A stretch of 55,825 nt of DNA, from positions 1 through 55,825 of the forward strand of contig CALWSL010000020.1 in assembly GCA_944384205.1 (NCBI GenBank), given 5' to 3'. A model generated the notes under the pieces. That model searched no databases and was not told the origin of the DNA. It worked only from the letters and a program-made list of their open reading frames with translations. Each line of letters opens with the position of its first letter. Within the stretch, counting starts at the first letter, position 1. A program made the position numbers and the translations under genes. This document shows, one piece after another, positions 33,771-44,266 of the stretch. This DNA comes from an uncultured Acetatifactor sp. (GTDB lineage Bacteria > Bacillota > Clostridia > Lachnospirales > Lachnospiraceae).

Positions 33771-34760
33771 CTACACCTCAATTAACTCTTTCCGGCTGCT
33801 GCTATACCGATAGACACGGTTGGTCAGCATTTCCCGGCGGTCAAACATTATATTGGTGCGCTGTATCGCCGCTTTCATTTGAGGCAGCACCTTATGTAAG
33901 GCAGGATATACCACCGCCTCATGAATACTGGTAAACCCCACATAGTAATCCCCGCCCAGAAGCTCTGCCAGCCGCTCCTTTACACCAGGATAAAAGAGCG
34001 CCACTGCACCGTTTAACCTCCTCGTTGTTGTCAAAAGGTATCCCCGCAAACCTTCCCGTTTATTATCGGGATGTATCGCAATCCTCTTTCCTTTTTCTCC
34101 GGGCATAAATACACCATAGTCCTTGTCATACCGAAAGCGGATATCTGTTCCGTAATAAAGTCTGGGCGGCATTTTGGCACAGGTGTTCAGCAGGGCATTT
34201 GTCAGCATACCCTCGTCCGTCATATCCCATTTTTGTGCCATATCACGATTCACCTTCATCGTCAGAAATTCCTCTCCGCTATCATGCAGCAATAAATATA
34301 ATACCAGTGCAATATCTCCAAATCTCCAGCAGATACCGTCTTCCAGTTCTTCTCTGTCATAAGGATAGTGGAGTGGTCTGATTATCAGATGTTCCCTTTC
34401 AGGAACATAATTTTCTACAGAAGCATCATCCGTCCTCCTGCCAGACTGGTTCATTTTTGCTGCCATCGGAGGCAAAACACCCTGCCACCCCTCCTTTTTG
34501 AAGCGCTCATAGATGGGACGTACACTCCAATGAAGCATACTGACAATCCCCTGATTTTTCCAGACAACACAAAGCATATCTTCTCTGACTACGGTATCTT
34601 CCCTTCCGTAACCAGCCAGATTAATCAGACGAATTATAGTAATCTGCTCCTCATCCGTGAATACACCTCCCTTCTCAAACAGCATCACCTGCTTTCCCTT
34701 TGACACTTCCTGCGCCCGAAGATTACGGTACAGCTCCTTCTTAAATGCTTCGTAAGTCAT
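33771..34760 (-). CDS. DUF5688-like protein (329 aa)
   Basis: ATG at 34760 after GAAGGAG. Soluble, no membrane segments. Conserved-looking blocks: VSKGKQVMLFEKGG, the central RPLHYPYDREELEDGICWRFGDIALVLYLLLHDSG, MAQKWDMTDEGMLTNALLNTC and LLTTTRRLNGAVALFYPGV. This matches my recollection of DUF5688 proteins of Lachnospiraceae, often found near phage or defence loci, but no function is known to me and the family call is from memory. An unusual repeat region (34787-34928) lies upstream. Confidence 0.6.
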   Translation of the reverse strand: MTYEAFKKELYRNLRAQEVSKGKQVMLFEKGGVFTDEEQITIIRLINLAGYGREDTVVREDMLCVVWKNQGIVSMLHWSVRPIYERFKKEGWQGVLPPMAAKMNQSGRRTDDASVENYVPEREHLIIRPLHYPYDREELEDGICWRFGDIALVLYLLLHDSGEEFLTMKVNRDMAQKWDMTDEGMLTNALLNTCAKMPPRLYYGTDIRFRYDKDYGVFMPGEKGKRIAIHPDNKREGLRGYLLTTTRRLNGAVALFYPGVKERLAELLGGDYYVGFTSIHEAVVYPALHKVLPQMKAAIQRTNIMFDRREMLTNRVYRYSSSRKELIEV

Positions 34761-34786
34761 AGTCTTTCTCCTTCTTGGAATATTTT

Positions 34787-34928
34787 GCCGAAACGGCGTG
34801 AAATAATAGAATCATTATAGAAGTGTAAATTACCTTCTTATCAAATCACTCAAAAACAAATAAATTTCAACTACAGCTTAAACCATTTGATAAAAAGTTA
34901 AGTACACCGGAATAACTGCCGAAACGGC
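34787..34928. repeat. Pair of GCCGAAACGGC palindromes flanking an inverted repeat
   Basis: GCCGAAACGGC followed by R-TGAAA occurs at 34787 and again at 34918, 131 bp apart. Between them TTATCAAAT and ATTTGATAA form an inverted repeat. The palindromes could be operators for the DUF5688-like gene or short repeat-element ends. No ORF is present between. Confidence 0.5.
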
Positions 34929-35024
34929 ATGAAAAACAGGCTTTAGAAACAAAAAATCCCACCTTGTAACTGTAATTATAACACAGGCAGGATATTTTGT
35001 CCACATTTTTCTTATTTTTTAAAA

Positions 35025-35858
35025 TTATATATGAAATAGATTTCTTAACAGTGCAATTTCTTCCGCATAACCGGAAAGCTCGTTCGGCGTCTCCAGATAA
35101 AAAGGCAGGTCGCGCAGTTTAGGATGATTGATAATCCGTTCAAAGGCATACATGCCGATATTTCCTTTGCCGATTTTTTCATGGCGGTCCTTGTGGCTCC
35201 CGCACACATTCATGGAGTCATTCAAATGAACCGCCTTCAGACGGCAAAGTCCTATCACATCATCAAACTCCTGCAGCACCTCCTCCAGATGCTCTGCAAT
35301 ATCGTAACCGCCATCCCACACATGACAGGTATCCAGACATACCCCCATCTTTTCGGACAGCTCCACACGGTCTAAAATTCTTCTAAGCTCCTCAAAGCTT
35401 CTTCCGATTTCACTGCCTTTCCCCGCCATAGTCTCCAACAGAACAGTGGTGGACTGTTCCTGCCACAACACACGGTTGAGCGTATCCGCAATCAGCTCTA
35501 TCCCCTTCTCTGCGCCCTGCTTCACATGGCTGCCCGGATGAAAATTGTACATTACACCCGGTATTCTCTCCAAACGCTGCAAATCATCCTTCATGGTATT
35601 CAGTGCAAAGCTTCTGATACCTTCCTCCGCCGCACAGGCATTTAAAGTATACGGCGCATGTGCCAGAGGGGTTGCAATATCTGCCCCTGCCATAAAAGCC
35701 AGCATGGCATCAATATCCGATTGTATCCATTCCTTTGCCGCGCCGCCTCTGGGATTGCGAGTAAAAAACTGAAAGGTATTCGCCCCAATGCTCTGTGCAG
35801 TCTGCGCCATAGCTAAAAAACCCTTGGAGGATGACAAATGACAACCGATTCTTAACAT
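35025..35858 (-). CDS. nfo: Endonuclease IV
   Basis: AP endonuclease that cuts 5' to abasic sites. 277 residues, normal length. [19 protein letters not shown] at the N-terminus; FTRNPRGG; metal-binding [32 protein letters not shown] and the final LETPNE Glu are all visible, so all zinc ligand regions are present. Its start is 1 base downstream of the NlpC/P60 gene's stop, so the two genes are probably cotranscribed despite unrelated roles. Confidence 0.96.
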   Translation of the reverse strand: MLRIGCHLSSSKGFLAMAQTAQSIGANTFQFFTRNPRGGAAKEWIQSDIDAMLAFMAGADIATPLAHAPYTLNACAAEEGIRSFALNTMKDDLQRLERIPGVMYNFHPGSHVKQGAEKGIELIADTLNRVLWQEQSTTVLLETMAGKGSEIGRSFEELRRILDRVELSEKMGVCLDTCHVWDGGYDIAEHLEEVLQEFDDVIGLCRLKAVHLNDSMNVCGSHKDRHEKIGKGNIGMYAFERIINHPKLRDLPFYLETPNELSGYAEEIALLRNLFHI

Positions 35859-35859
35859 A

Positions 35860-37086
35860 CTACACGATTCTCCTTACCGCTAAAATCGTTCTGTAATTCG
35901 CGTTGCTGACTTTAATTCCTGTTTTGGAGCTGCTTGCATGTACAATCTTTCCTCCACCGATGTAAATCGCCACATGACCGTCATAACATATCAGATCGCC
36001 GGGCTGCGCATCGCTATAGTTGACGCCTGTTCCGGCACTTCTCTGCTCATAGGAGGTTCTGGGCAGATTATACCCAAAGTCCTTATATACACGATAAGTA
36101 AATCCTGAACAATCTGCTCCGTTTGTCAGGCTGGTGCCTCCTGCCACATAAGGATTGCCAATATACTGACAGGCGTATTTCGCCACACGCTTACCCAAAT
36201 CGCTGCCGCTTGCGTTATCAATTGTTGCGGTGTAATCGGTGGTGGTATAGGTACCCGTTGCTGCCGCCGTATTTCCCGCACTCTGCTGTGCCTGCTGCTG
36301 TTGCAGCTCCTGAAGCTGCTTCTTCTCCTGCTGCAGCAGCTTTTTGGCTACTGCTGCCTCCTGCTTATACTTGTCAATTTCCGCATCATAATTGGCAGAC
36401 TCCTGCTTCTTTTGTTCCAGCATATTGTCCAGCTCGCTTCTCTGTGCCTGCAAAGCCTCTCTGTCCGATTCCAGCTGCGTCTTGTCCGATTCCAGCTGCT
36501 CCTTTTCCGCCTCAAGCTGGTCCCACAAATCATGAACCTCGTTTTTGGTGGCTTCGTACTCTTCTAATTTCAGCCTGTCATACTCATATATCTTTTCGAT
36601 ATAATCCATACGATTCAGCATATCGCTCAGACCGTCGCCCGACAGGAACAGACCAAGATAAGTGGAGGTACTGTTTTCGTACATATCGCGGATACGCTTG
36701 AGCATATCCGCATACTGCTTCTCCTCCCGCGCCTTTGCTTCCTCATATGCCTCCTGCGTCACATCAATTTCTTCCTGCTTGTCCGTCAGTTCCACTTCCT
36801 TTGCGGCAATTTCATCCTCTTTCAGACCGATACTGGTCATGGTATTGATAATCTCCGCATTCAGGTCGTCAATTTTTTCCTGAATCAGCTCCTGCTCATC
36901 CGTCAATGTATCAATTTTATCATTAATACCGTCAATCTGATTCTGCGTGGCATCAATCTGATTTTGAATTTCGGAAATGGAGGTGGCTTCCACCGTAAGC
37001 GTCTGTTCCATTGCAGAGCCTGCCACTGCAGCAGTGAGACCCGCTGCTAATATGAAATTAAGGATTTTTGCTTTTCTTGTTCTCAT
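35860..37086 (-). CDS. NlpC/P60 peptidoglycan hydrolase with coiled coil
   Basis: 408 residues. A signal peptide ([20 protein letters not shown]) precedes two long coiled-coil blocks (about residues 35-115 and 150-270), a low-complexity Gln/Thr linker, and a C-terminal NlpC/P60 cysteine peptidase (about 290-408) with Cys in [10 protein letters not shown], His in DGHVAIYIG and His in KIVHASS. The plan is that of CwlO/PcsB-like D,L-endopeptidases, which in other bacteria are activated by FtsEX via the coiled coil. No FtsEX genes are near. Confidence 0.93.
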   Translation of the reverse strand: MRTRKAKILNFILAAGLTAAVAGSAMEQTLTVEATSISEIQNQIDATQNQIDGINDKIDTLTDEQELIQEKIDDLNAEIINTMTSIGLKEDEIAAKEVELTDKQEEIDVTQEAYEEAKAREEKQYADMLKRIRDMYENSTSTYLGLFLSGDGLSDMLNRMDYIEKIYEYDRLKLEEYEATKNEVHDLWDQLEAEKEQLESDKTQLESDREALQAQRSELDNMLEQKKQESANYDAEIDKYKQEAAVAKKLLQQEKKQLQELQQQQAQQSAGNTAAATGTYTTTDYTATIDNASGSDLGKRVAKYACQYIGNPYVAGGTSLTNGADCSGFTYRVYKDFGYNLPRTSYEQRSAGTGVNYSDAQPGDLICYDGHVAIYIGGGKIVHASSSKTGIKVSNANYRTILAVRRIV

Positions 37087-37112
37087 ATCAAAAGAATACC
37101 AATTTCTAAAAA

Positions 37113-38510
37113 CTATAACTCACAGTTGTTTACAGTACGGGGAAATGGAATAACATCCCGGATATTGCTCATTCCGGTGAGGTACATCACGCATCTCTCA
37201 AAGCCCAGACCGAAGCCCGCATGTCTTACAGAGCCGTATCTGCGCAAATCAAGATAAAACTCGTAGTCCTCTTTGTTCAGTCCCAGTTCTTCCATTCTCT
37301 GCTCCAGAACCTCCAATTTATCCTCACGCTGGCTGCCGCCGATGATTTCACCGATGCCGGGCACCAGACAATCCATAGCCGCAACGGTCTTGCCGTCCTC
37401 GTTCAGCTTCATATAAAACGCCTTGATTTCCTTCGGGTAATCCGTTACGAATACAGGGCGCTTAAATTCCTGCTCGGTGAGGAATCTCTCATGCTCGGTC
37501 TGCAAATCACATCCCCAGAATACCTTGTAATCAAACTCGTCATTATGCTTTTCCAGAATCTCAATCGCCTGGGTATAGGTTACATGACCGAAATCGGAAT
37601 TGACCACATGCTCCAGTCTCTCAATCAGCCCCTTGTCGACGAACTGGTTGAAGAATGCCATCTCCTCCGGTGCATTTTCCAGCACATAGCGGATAACATA
37701 TTTTAACATACTCTCCGCCAGCGCCATATCGTCCGTCAAATCCGCAAATGCCATCTCCGGCTCAATCATCCAGAACTCAGCCGCATGTCTTGTGGTATTG
37801 GAATTTTCTGCGCGGAAAGTAGGTCCAAAGGTGTAAACGTTTTTAAATGCAAAGGCATATGTTTCTACGTTCAACTGTCCGCTTACGGTCAGATTGGTAG
37901 GTTTTCCAAAGAAATCCTGTGAAAAATCAACCTTTCCGTCCTCCGTCCTGGGGATGTTATTTAAGTCCATGGTTGTTACCTGGAACATTTCACCCGCACC
38001 CTCACAGTCGCTTCCGGTAATCAGGGGCGTGTGTACATACACAAAGCCTCTCTCCATAAAGAAGGTGTGAATTGCATACGCAATCAGAGAGCGCACGCGG
38101 AACACTGCCTGAAAGGTATTCGTTCTGGGACGCAGATGGGAAATCGTCCTCAGATACTCAAAGCTGTGACGCTTTTTCTGCAACGGATACTCTGCGCTGG
38201 AAGGTCCCTCCACCAGTACTTCCTCCGCCTGCATCTCAAAGGGCTGCTTTGCATTGGGCGTCTCTACAATCGTTCCCCTGATTATCAGCGCCGCACCCAC
38301 ATTTATTTTTCGGATTTCCTCAAAATTAGACAGTTTATCGCTGTACACAACCTGCAGCGGCTCAAAAAAAGTACCGTCATTCACTACTAAAAATCCAAAA
38401 TTTTTGGAATCACGGTTACTTCTCACCCAGCCGCCCACAGTGATTTCTTTCCCGGTAAACTTCTCTTTCTCACGGTATAAATCCTTGATATCCGTCAAAT
38501 TCATTTCCAT
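37113..38510 (-). CDS. asnS: Asparaginyl-tRNA synthetase
   Basis: 465 residues from the ATG at 38510, chosen since AAAAAGG lies 6 bases upstream (starts at 38516 and 38504 are also in frame). Class II synthetase: N-terminal OB-fold anticodon domain ([20 protein letters not shown]), motif 2 [24 protein letters not shown] and motif 3 [27 protein letters not shown]. The motif 2 form and the C-terminal TVNNCEL ending point to AsnS rather than AspS. No T-box leader was found upstream. Confidence 0.97.
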   Translation of the reverse strand: MEMNLTDIKDLYREKEKFTGKEITVGGWVRSNRDSKNFGFLVVNDGTFFEPLQVVYSDKLSNFEEIRKINVGAALIIRGTIVETPNAKQPFEMQAEEVLVEGPSSAEYPLQKKRHSFEYLRTISHLRPRTNTFQAVFRVRSLIAYAIHTFFMERGFVYVHTPLITGSDCEGAGEMFQVTTMDLNNIPRTEDGKVDFSQDFFGKPTNLTVSGQLNVETYAFAFKNVYTFGPTFRAENSNTTRHAAEFWMIEPEMAFADLTDDMALAESMLKYVIRYVLENAPEEMAFFNQFVDKGLIERLEHVVNSDFGHVTYTQAIEILEKHNDEFDYKVFWGCDLQTEHERFLTEQEFKRPVFVTDYPKEIKAFYMKLNEDGKTVAAMDCLVPGIGEIIGGSQREDKLEVLEQRMEELGLNKEDYEFYLDLRRYGSVRHAGFGLGFERCVMYLTGMSNIRDVIPFPRTVNNCEL

Positions 38511-38521
38511 TACCATCCTTT

Positions 38522-39574
38522 TTAATTATTTATTACCGCATTCTCAATCAGGAAATCCAGCGCCTTTTCACATGTCAGATAATCTCTGTAGGTCTCAACC
38601 GATTCCTCGCCTATGAACTCTTCCACAGTATCATAGCCTGCATTCGCTGCATATTCCTGCAATGCAGTATTTAATTCCTCATCCGTCATATTCAGATTTT
38701 CTTTGTTTGCAACAGCCTGCAGCGCAATATCCTGCCTGGATGCCTGTCTGCTGTATTCCTCCAGAAATTCATCCAGAGTCATGCCGTAATAATAGCTGAC
38801 AAAGGTTTCCGCATCCACACCATAGCTCTCTGCCTGCTGGGTAATGCCGTTTCTTGCCATCTCCTCATACCTGTCAATAATACTCTGCGGAATCTCCTCA
38901 AAGATGCAGCTGTTCATAAAGGCATTCAGCACTGCACTCTCCACACTTGTCGTATAATTATATTCTGCATTGCTGTACAGATAATCGTAAGCATACTGGC
39001 GAAGTCCTTCCACGGTATCCACACCCTCGATGCCCATGGTTGCCACCACAGCATCCTGCATATCTGTGGGAACAATAAAGTTTACGGTTACAGTAAATAC
39101 AACCGGCTGACCTGCAAGGTCTGCATTGTTATAGCTTTCAGGGAATGTCAGATTCAAATCCACGGTCTCACCGGGCATGACACCGACCAGACCATCCTCA
39201 AAGCCGTCAATAAACCTGCCGGAACCGATAGTGAGGTTATAACCGGATGCGGTGCCGCCATCAAAAGCAACATCATCCTTTTTGCCCACATAATCAATAT
39301 TTACGGTGTCACCCACTGCCACGGCGCGGTCAACAATACCGCCGTTTTCAACCGTTACATAGCTGCTGTATGCACTGCTTACCAGAGAATCCACTTCGCT
39401 TTCATCCACGCTGATGGGATCCACAGTGACTTCCAGTCCCTTATATTCTCCAAGGGTAACATATTTGTCCACATCCATGTCCTTCAATTCCTCTGCCGCA
39501 TCCGGGCTGCCGCAGCCTGCCAGCATACCTGCAGTCATCAAAATTAAAATCATATTTGCTATTTTCTTTTTCAT
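38522..39574 (-). CDS. Trigger-factor-like PPIase lipoprotein
   Basis: 350 residues. The lipobox LAGC (Cys 21) after a hydrophobic signal predicts a membrane-anchored lipoprotein. An FKBP-type PPIase domain is visible ([20 protein letters not shown], then [20 protein letters not shown]; about 85-165), followed by a trigger-factor-like C-terminal helical domain (about 170-345). So it is trigger-factor-like without the ribosome-binding domain and exported. It may fold secreted proteins. The asnS start is 12 bases downstream, so they are probably cotranscribed. Confidence 0.9.
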   Translation of the reverse strand: MKKKIANMILILMTAGMLAGCGSPDAAEELKDMDVDKYVTLGEYKGLEVTVDPISVDESEVDSLVSSAYSSYVTVENGGIVDRAVAVGDTVNIDYVGKKDDVAFDGGTASGYNLTIGSGRFIDGFEDGLVGVMPGETVDLNLTFPESYNNADLAGQPVVFTVTVNFIVPTDMQDAVVATMGIEGVDTVEGLRQYAYDYLYSNAEYNYTTSVESAVLNAFMNSCIFEEIPQSIIDRYEEMARNGITQQAESYGVDAETFVSYYYGMTLDEFLEEYSRQASRQDIALQAVANKENLNMTDEELNTALQEYAANAGYDTVEEFIGEESVETYRDYLTCEKALDFLIENAVINN

Positions 39575-39659
39575 AAATATTCTTTCCTCTCAAAAAATTT
39601 CAGTTATATTCAGTTATATCATAAATAAGCGCATTTTAAAAGCTTTTCCTTCTCTTTCT

Positions 39660-41132
39660 TTATAATACCGGAGAAAGAAGCCTGCACATCTGCTCTTTGA
39701 TTCGCAGCATAAGCGGGCGTGTCAGATAATTATCTTTGGTAATCTGCCTGCAGTTCTTCAAATCCTCCTTAAAAAATGCCTCCATCTCTGTGGCTTTTTT
39801 CTCGTCATATATTACCGCGTTTACCTCAAAATTCAAAGAAAAGCTGCGGATATCCATGTTGGCGGTGCCATAACAGAGCACCTTGCTGTCCACAATCACT
39901 CCCTTGCTGTGCAGAAATCCGTTATTATAGGTATAACAGTTGGCTCCCGCCAATACAAGATCCCCCACATAAGAATAAGTCGCCCAATATACAAACGGAT
40001 GATCCGGCTTGCAGGGAATCATTACGTTGACCGAAACGCCGGAGCGTATGGCAATCATCAGCGCACTTAAGATGGCTTCATCAGGAATAAAGTAAGGCGT
40101 CTGAATATATATACTTTTTTCTGCTTTGCTAATCAGACGCAGATAATTATCCCGAATCTGCTGTATCGTGTTGTCGGGACCGCTGCTGATAATCTGTACC
40201 TCACAGAAATCTCTTTTTCCTGGTGTAATGCTTTCAAGGAGTTTTCTGTTTTGCAGCAGATTTTCTTTTGCCGCATAATTCCAGTCCAGAAGAAAGCGAA
40301 GCTGTAAACCAAATACGGCATTTCCGCGAATCCGCAGGTGGGTATCCCGCCAATATCCAAATTTTTCGTCCAGACCGATATATTCCTTACCGATATTAAA
40401 GCCGCCCACATAGGCGACACGATTGTCCACCACAACAATCTTGCGATGATTCCGATAATTGATGCGCAGCTGCAGCCGCCCGAACAGCGCCGGAAAAAAT
40501 TCAGCCGTCATGACTCCTTTTTCATTCAGCTCCCGCCAATACCTGTGCTTCATCGAGCGGCACCCCATAGCGTCAAACAGCACGCGGACTTCAACGCCCT
40601 GCGCTGCTTTTTCCACCAGAATGTCCTTAATCTGCTGAAAAAGCACGTCATTCCTGATGATATAGTACTGAAGATGGATAAAATGCTCTGCCTTTCGCAA
40701 ATCCTCTTTTAACGCATCAAATTTCCGGTTGCCATCCGTAAAGATATCAATATCATTGTCACCGGAAAGCACCGCTCCCGAGGTTTCCAGATTATAGATA
40801 ACCAAATCTGTAAAATCCCTGATACCCTCGTCCGGATTTTCAGGATTTTTACTCTTTAACTGATGCTCCTGCCTGCGGATTTCCTCCCCAATCTGATCCT
40901 CCAGCTCCTTTGCCCGAAACATTTTGCGTTTGTGCATATCCTGTCCCAGAAACAGATAAAAAATAAATCCCAAAACCGGAACAAAATAAAGCACCAGCAG
41001 CCATGCCCACACGCTTTTAGGGTCACGCCGCTGGAAAAAGACAATCACTGTGGCAAAAATCATATTCCAAAAAAATAAATGCCCAAAAACAGAATCTCCT
41101 ATTGTCTTTATGACTTCCCATATATTCCCCAT
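39660..41132 (-). CDS. cls: Cardiolipin synthase
   Basis: Makes cardiolipin from phosphatidylglycerol at the membrane. 490 residues: two N-terminal helices, then two phospholipase-D active sites, HRKIVVVD (first HKD) and HSKGVIVD (second HKD), each with the conserved downstream GG/GTANMD region. Length and order match bacterial ClsA/Cls. ATG at 41132 with AAGGAAAATATGG upstream. Possible transcription with the PPIase gene downstream (85 bases). Confidence 0.95.
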   Translation of the reverse strand: MGNIWEVIKTIGDSVFGHLFFWNMIFATVIVFFQRRDPKSVWAWLLVLYFVPVLGFIFYLFLGQDMHKRKMFRAKELEDQIGEEIRRQEHQLKSKNPENPDEGIRDFTDLVIYNLETSGAVLSGDNDIDIFTDGNRKFDALKEDLRKAEHFIHLQYYIIRNDVLFQQIKDILVEKAAQGVEVRVLFDAMGCRSMKHRYWRELNEKGVMTAEFFPALFGRLQLRINYRNHRKIVVVDNRVAYVGGFNIGKEYIGLDEKFGYWRDTHLRIRGNAVFGLQLRFLLDWNYAAKENLLQNRKLLESITPGKRDFCEVQIISSGPDNTIQQIRDNYLRLISKAEKSIYIQTPYFIPDEAILSALMIAIRSGVSVNVMIPCKPDHPFVYWATYSYVGDLVLAGANCYTYNNGFLHSKGVIVDSKVLCYGTANMDIRSFSLNFEVNAVIYDEKKATEMEAFFKEDLKNCRQITKDNYLTRPLMLRIKEQMCRLLSPVL

Positions 41133-41298
41133 ATTTTCCTTCCCTCTGATAAATCCGTTTCCATATTATTCAGTATAACACAAACCGATGAAAAAAACTG
41201 TATATTTCTTGTAAATGTTCTGTTGCCTATCAGCATTCACCTATGTTACAATACCCTATGTGGCATTTGTCCATAAATTAAAGGAGGTTTTAACAAAA

Positions 41299-41778
41299 AT
41301 GAGTACCGGATGGATTGTATTACTCGTCATTTTAGCAGTATTTGCCATTACCATGGTAGTACTATATTTTTTAGGAAAGAAGGCACAGAAAAAGCAGGAG
41401 CAGCAGCAGGAGATGCTTCAGGCAAACAAACAGACCGTATCTATGCTGATTATTGACAAAAAACGGATGAAAATTAAAGAATCCGGACTGCCTCAGGCGG
41501 TTATCGACCAGACGCCTAAAATGATGCGCGGCTCCAAGCTTCCGATTATCAAGGCAAAGGTCGGACCCCAGATTATGTCTCTTATCTGTGATGAAAAAAT
41601 CTTTGATTCCATCCCTGTCAAGAAAGAAGTTAAGGCTTCTGTCAGCGGAATTTATGTGCTGGATGTAAAAGGACTTCACGGCAGAAATGAGTCCAAAACT
41701 GAGACGAAAAAGAAGGGCATTTTCAAACGCGCTCTGGAAAAAGCGCAGGAAAAGGCGGGAGCAAAGCCTGTAAAATAA
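41299..41778 (+). CDS. Membrane-anchored basic protein (159 aa)
   Basis: ATG at 41299 after AAAGGAGG; the open frame starts 28 codons earlier without a ribosome site. MSTGWIVLLVILAVFAITMV forms an N-terminal membrane helix; the rest is basic and soluble (KKAQKKQEQQQ coiled start, central beta-rich KMMRGSKLPIIKAKVGPQIM, Lys-rich end). The layout is N-out or N-in with a cytosolic domain. No family recognised. A TTGCCT/TACAAT promoter is visible at 41223-41252. Confidence 0.7.
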   Translation: MSTGWIVLLVILAVFAITMVVLYFLGKKAQKKQEQQQEMLQANKQTVSMLIIDKKRMKIKESGLPQAVIDQTPKMMRGSKLPIIKAKVGPQIMSLICDEKIFDSIPVKKEVKASVSGIYVLDVKGLHGRNESKTETKKKGIFKRALEKAQEKAGAKPVK

Positions 41779-41783
41779 GCTGC

Positions 41784-42221
41784 CTACCGCCTTTCCCGTA
41801 TACAAAGCTTTAATTTATGCCAAGAGAGAGGTTCTTCCTCCATCTCCAGTACATATTCTATGATTACCCGAATGCAGTCATCCTGCTCTTCCACACATAC
41901 CTTTCCGGTGTTGATGCCAAGGAGCAGGCTGCCATAGGGCGTTACATAGTTCATCAGATGCCTCTTATTTTCCTCAAAAATCATATGAGTATCCATAAGC
42001 CCCTGTCTGGTCAGTTCCACTTTTTTTTCTTTGAATTTAATTCTGTTTCTGGAGGTCTGCGAAAAACCTTCCGTTTCCTCCTCATACAGAAGGTAATGAC
42101 TGCCGCTGCGCTTAAAGTATTCCGCCTTTCTGACAGTTTCGATATTGTTTTCCTCAATGTCCGTTCCCCACTGCAAGCCCGCAATGGACAACTCCACCTC
42201 TTTCGTCATACTAATCTCCAT
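41784..42221 (-). CDS. DUF1934 (YwiB-like) beta-barrel protein
   Basis: 145 residues from the ATG at 42221 (AAGGCGGCGG upstream). Lipocalin-like fold suggested by alternating strands: SIAGLQWGTDIEE, SGSHYLLYEEETEGFSQTSRNRIKF, VELTRQGLMDTHMIFEEN and MNYVTPYGSLLLGINT. This matches DUF1934, known from B. subtilis YwiB, of unknown function. Convergent with the 41299-41778 gene (5 bases). Confidence 0.82.
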   Translation of the reverse strand: MEISMTKEVELSIAGLQWGTDIEENNIETVRKAEYFKRSGSHYLLYEEETEGFSQTSRNRIKFKEKKVELTRQGLMDTHMIFEENKRHLMNYVTPYGSLLLGINTGKVCVEEQDDCIRVIIEYVLEMEEEPLSWHKLKLCIRERR

Positions 42222-42297
42222 TCCGCCGCCTTTTTTTGTTGGCGGCACAAATAGTAGTGAAAAACGCTGCCCTTGGCGTTTTTCCTGTGTGAAACTT

Positions 42298-42345
42298 AAT
42301 AATTCTTAGGCAGTGTCTTTTGCTGCCTTAGAATTATTTTTCACA
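42298..42345. terminator. Hairpin terminator upstream of murI end
   Basis: AATTCTtaGGCAG and CTGCCttAGAATT flank TGTCTTTTG, with ATTTTTC on the plus strand. On the minus strand it follows the murI stop directly, with a weaker T-tract. It separates murI from the DUF1934 gene. Confidence 0.7.
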
Positions 42346-43167
42346 CTAGTACTCCTCAATGTTAATCGTCTTCGCCGACAAAATCCCATACTTAATAATA
42401 GAATTGGCAAAACGCTTGAATTTCTCAGCGCCGTCGCTCACATAGAACTGATATTGATTCTCACCCAGCTTCGGCGGCTCCTCATTCAAAAGTCCCTTTT
42501 CTTCCAAAAGCTCCTTTAACTCCCGTGCCGTCTCATATGCGGGATTTACCAGCGTCACGTCCCCTCCCATGATTCTGCCCAGCGTGGAACGAATCAACGG
42601 GTAATGGGTACATCCCAGTATCAGCGTATCAATATCAATATCAATCAGTTCCGTGAGATATCGTCTGGCAATCTCGTCCGTCACCGGATCCTGCCACAAG
42701 CCCTCCTCCACTAACGGCACAAACAGCGGGCATGCCTTTCCATAAATCGTCACATCCCTGTTCAGCTCTTTTATGTATTGGGAATAAATCTGACTGCCGA
42801 TGGTTGCTTCCGTTGCGATAACACCTATTCTGCCGTTGCGCGTTACCTCCGCAGCCACCCTGGCGCCCGGTTTTACAACGCCGATAATCGGAATCTCGCT
42901 CTCCTTTTCCAACTCATCCAAAGCATACGCGCTTGCAGTATTACATGCCACTACAATCGTTTTCACCTGAAAGGTCTGTAAAAAACGTACAATCTGTTTG
43001 GAAAAACGGGTCACTGTCTCCTGAGATTTACTCCCGTAAGGCACGCGCGCCGTATCACCAAAATATATAATTTTTTCATTCGGAATCTGACGCATAATCT
43101 CCCTCGCCACGGTAAGTCCGCCTACCCCGGAATCAAATACGCCAACAGGTGCACTTTTCTGTTCCAT
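42346..43167 (-). CDS. murI: Glutamate racemase
   Basis: Makes D-glutamate for peptidoglycan. 273 residues from the ATG at 43167; the earlier GTG is less likely. Family signatures: GVFDSGVGGLTVAREI (Asp-Ser), YFGDTARVPYG, catalytic Cys in VACNTASA and second Cys in LGCTHYPLI. Normal length. The gene downstream of the 43213-43482 gene by 45 bases; all are on the minus strand. Confidence 0.97.
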   Translation of the reverse strand: MEQKSAPVGVFDSGVGGLTVAREIMRQIPNEKIIYFGDTARVPYGSKSQETVTRFSKQIVRFLQTFQVKTIVVACNTASAYALDELEKESEIPIIGVVKPGARVAAEVTRNGRIGVIATEATIGSQIYSQYIKELNRDVTIYGKACPLFVPLVEEGLWQDPVTDEIARRYLTELIDIDIDTLILGCTHYPLIRSTLGRIMGGDVTLVNPAYETARELKELLEEKGLLNEEPPKLGENQYQFYVSDGAEKFKRFANSIIKYGILSAKTINIEEY

Positions 43168-43212
43168 TGTTTTCCTCGCTTTCACGCCTACCCTCGCAGC
43201 GAGGTTTGGCGC

Positions 43213-43482
43213 TTATTTCAGACGTTCCCAAAATTCATCCGCCTTTGTAAGCAGTCTGCTTTTGAAACGGATTCTGCTGCCATCCGTCTCTAAAATGATA
43301 CGATAAAAATCACTTTCAGAGTCCCATTCCGGCAGACTTTCTTCCGCCCCCGGCGCATCCTCCTCCCAAATCACTTCATAGGTATCGGGGGTCATGGTCA
43401 GCTCGGGATAAAGCATTCCCCACCAGCCTAACGCCGCGCATATGGTAAAAACAACTCTGATTACTGTATATTTTTTCTTCAT
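43213..43482 (-). CDS. Small signal-anchored hypothetical protein (89 aa)
   Basis: Starts MKKKYTVIRVVFTICAALGW, a basic end plus a hydrophobic signal or anchor helix, then an acidic extracellular part (WEEDAPGAEESLPEWDSESD) and a basic tail. No Cys lipobox. Length and lack of domain leave the role open; anchored outside the membrane is the only prediction. ATG at 43482, AAAGAGGTT upstream. Confidence 0.68.
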   Translation of the reverse strand: MKKKYTVIRVVFTICAALGWWGMLYPELTMTPDTYEVIWEEDAPGAEESLPEWDSESDFYRIILETDGSRIRFKSRLLTKADEFWERLK

Positions 43483-43558
43483 TCCATAACCTCTTTCCGA
43501 GAATATTACGTTTTCTCAGTCAGAGTATTGCCGTATCAAGCTCTTTTATACAAAAAGC

Positions 43559-44242
43559 CTAACGCTTTTCACGGTCCAGACGAATCTGGCGGATAATCGC
43601 CTTCTCCTGATTGTCAATATGAGTCTTTGCCGCCTGGGAAGCCGTTTCCTTATCCTTATTCACAATGCTTTCATAAATAATTCTATGTTCCTCCACCAGT
43701 CTCTTATGCTGGGTAAAGTCCTTAATGTATTCAAAACGATAACGGTACATCTGCTCGGAAAGGTTATTTACCAGTTGAATCAGCCGCTGATTACCGGTAG
43801 CCTGCACAATAATATCATGCAATGCCACATCCGCCTGAGCAATTTTTTTTGCATCCCTGGTCGTTACCGCCTGTTCAAAGCCGATGCACGCCTTTTTCAG
43901 TTTATCCAGCTCTTCTTCCGAAATGCGGTCACATGCCAGCTCCACGCAAAGCGCATCAAGCGCCCGTCTCACCTCAAGCACATCATTCATACTCTTTTCC
44001 GTAATCTGTGCTACTTCCGCTCCCCTTCTGGGAATCATGGTCACAAGCCCCTCCAGCTCCAGCTTACGGATTGCCTCTCTGATGGGTGTACGGCTAACCC
44101 CCAGTCTGTTCGCCAGATGAATCTCCATCAGTCTCTCCCCGGGCTTCAGCTCTCCAGTCAGAATCGCCTGCCGCAGCGTGTTAAACACCACATCGCGAAG
44201 CGGTAAAAATTCGTCCATATTCACCTGCAAATTATCCTGCAT
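43559..44242 (-). CDS. GntR/FadR-family transcriptional regulator (FCD domain)
   Basis: 227 residues. An N-terminal winged helix (VVFNTLRQAILTGELKPGERLMEIHLANRLGVSRTPIREAIRKLELEGLV) is followed by an all-helical FCD ligand domain with acidic and His metal or acid ligands (Asp in RRALDALCVELA, ADVALHDIIVQATGN, and EHRIIYESI). FCD regulators respond to carboxylic acids. Target unknown; ispE upstream by 24 bases is the sole neighbour on this transcript, and an unrelated role is likely. Confidence 0.93.
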   Translation of the reverse strand: MQDNLQVNMDEFLPLRDVVFNTLRQAILTGELKPGERLMEIHLANRLGVSRTPIREAIRKLELEGLVTMIPRRGAEVAQITEKSMNDVLEVRRALDALCVELACDRISEEELDKLKKACIGFEQAVTTRDAKKIAQADVALHDIIVQATGNQRLIQLVNNLSEQMYRYRFEYIKDFTQHKRLVEEHRIIYESIVNKDKETASQAAKTHIDNQEKAIIRQIRLDREKR

Positions 44243-44266
44243 CCCCTTCTCCTTTCCGTTTGTTTC

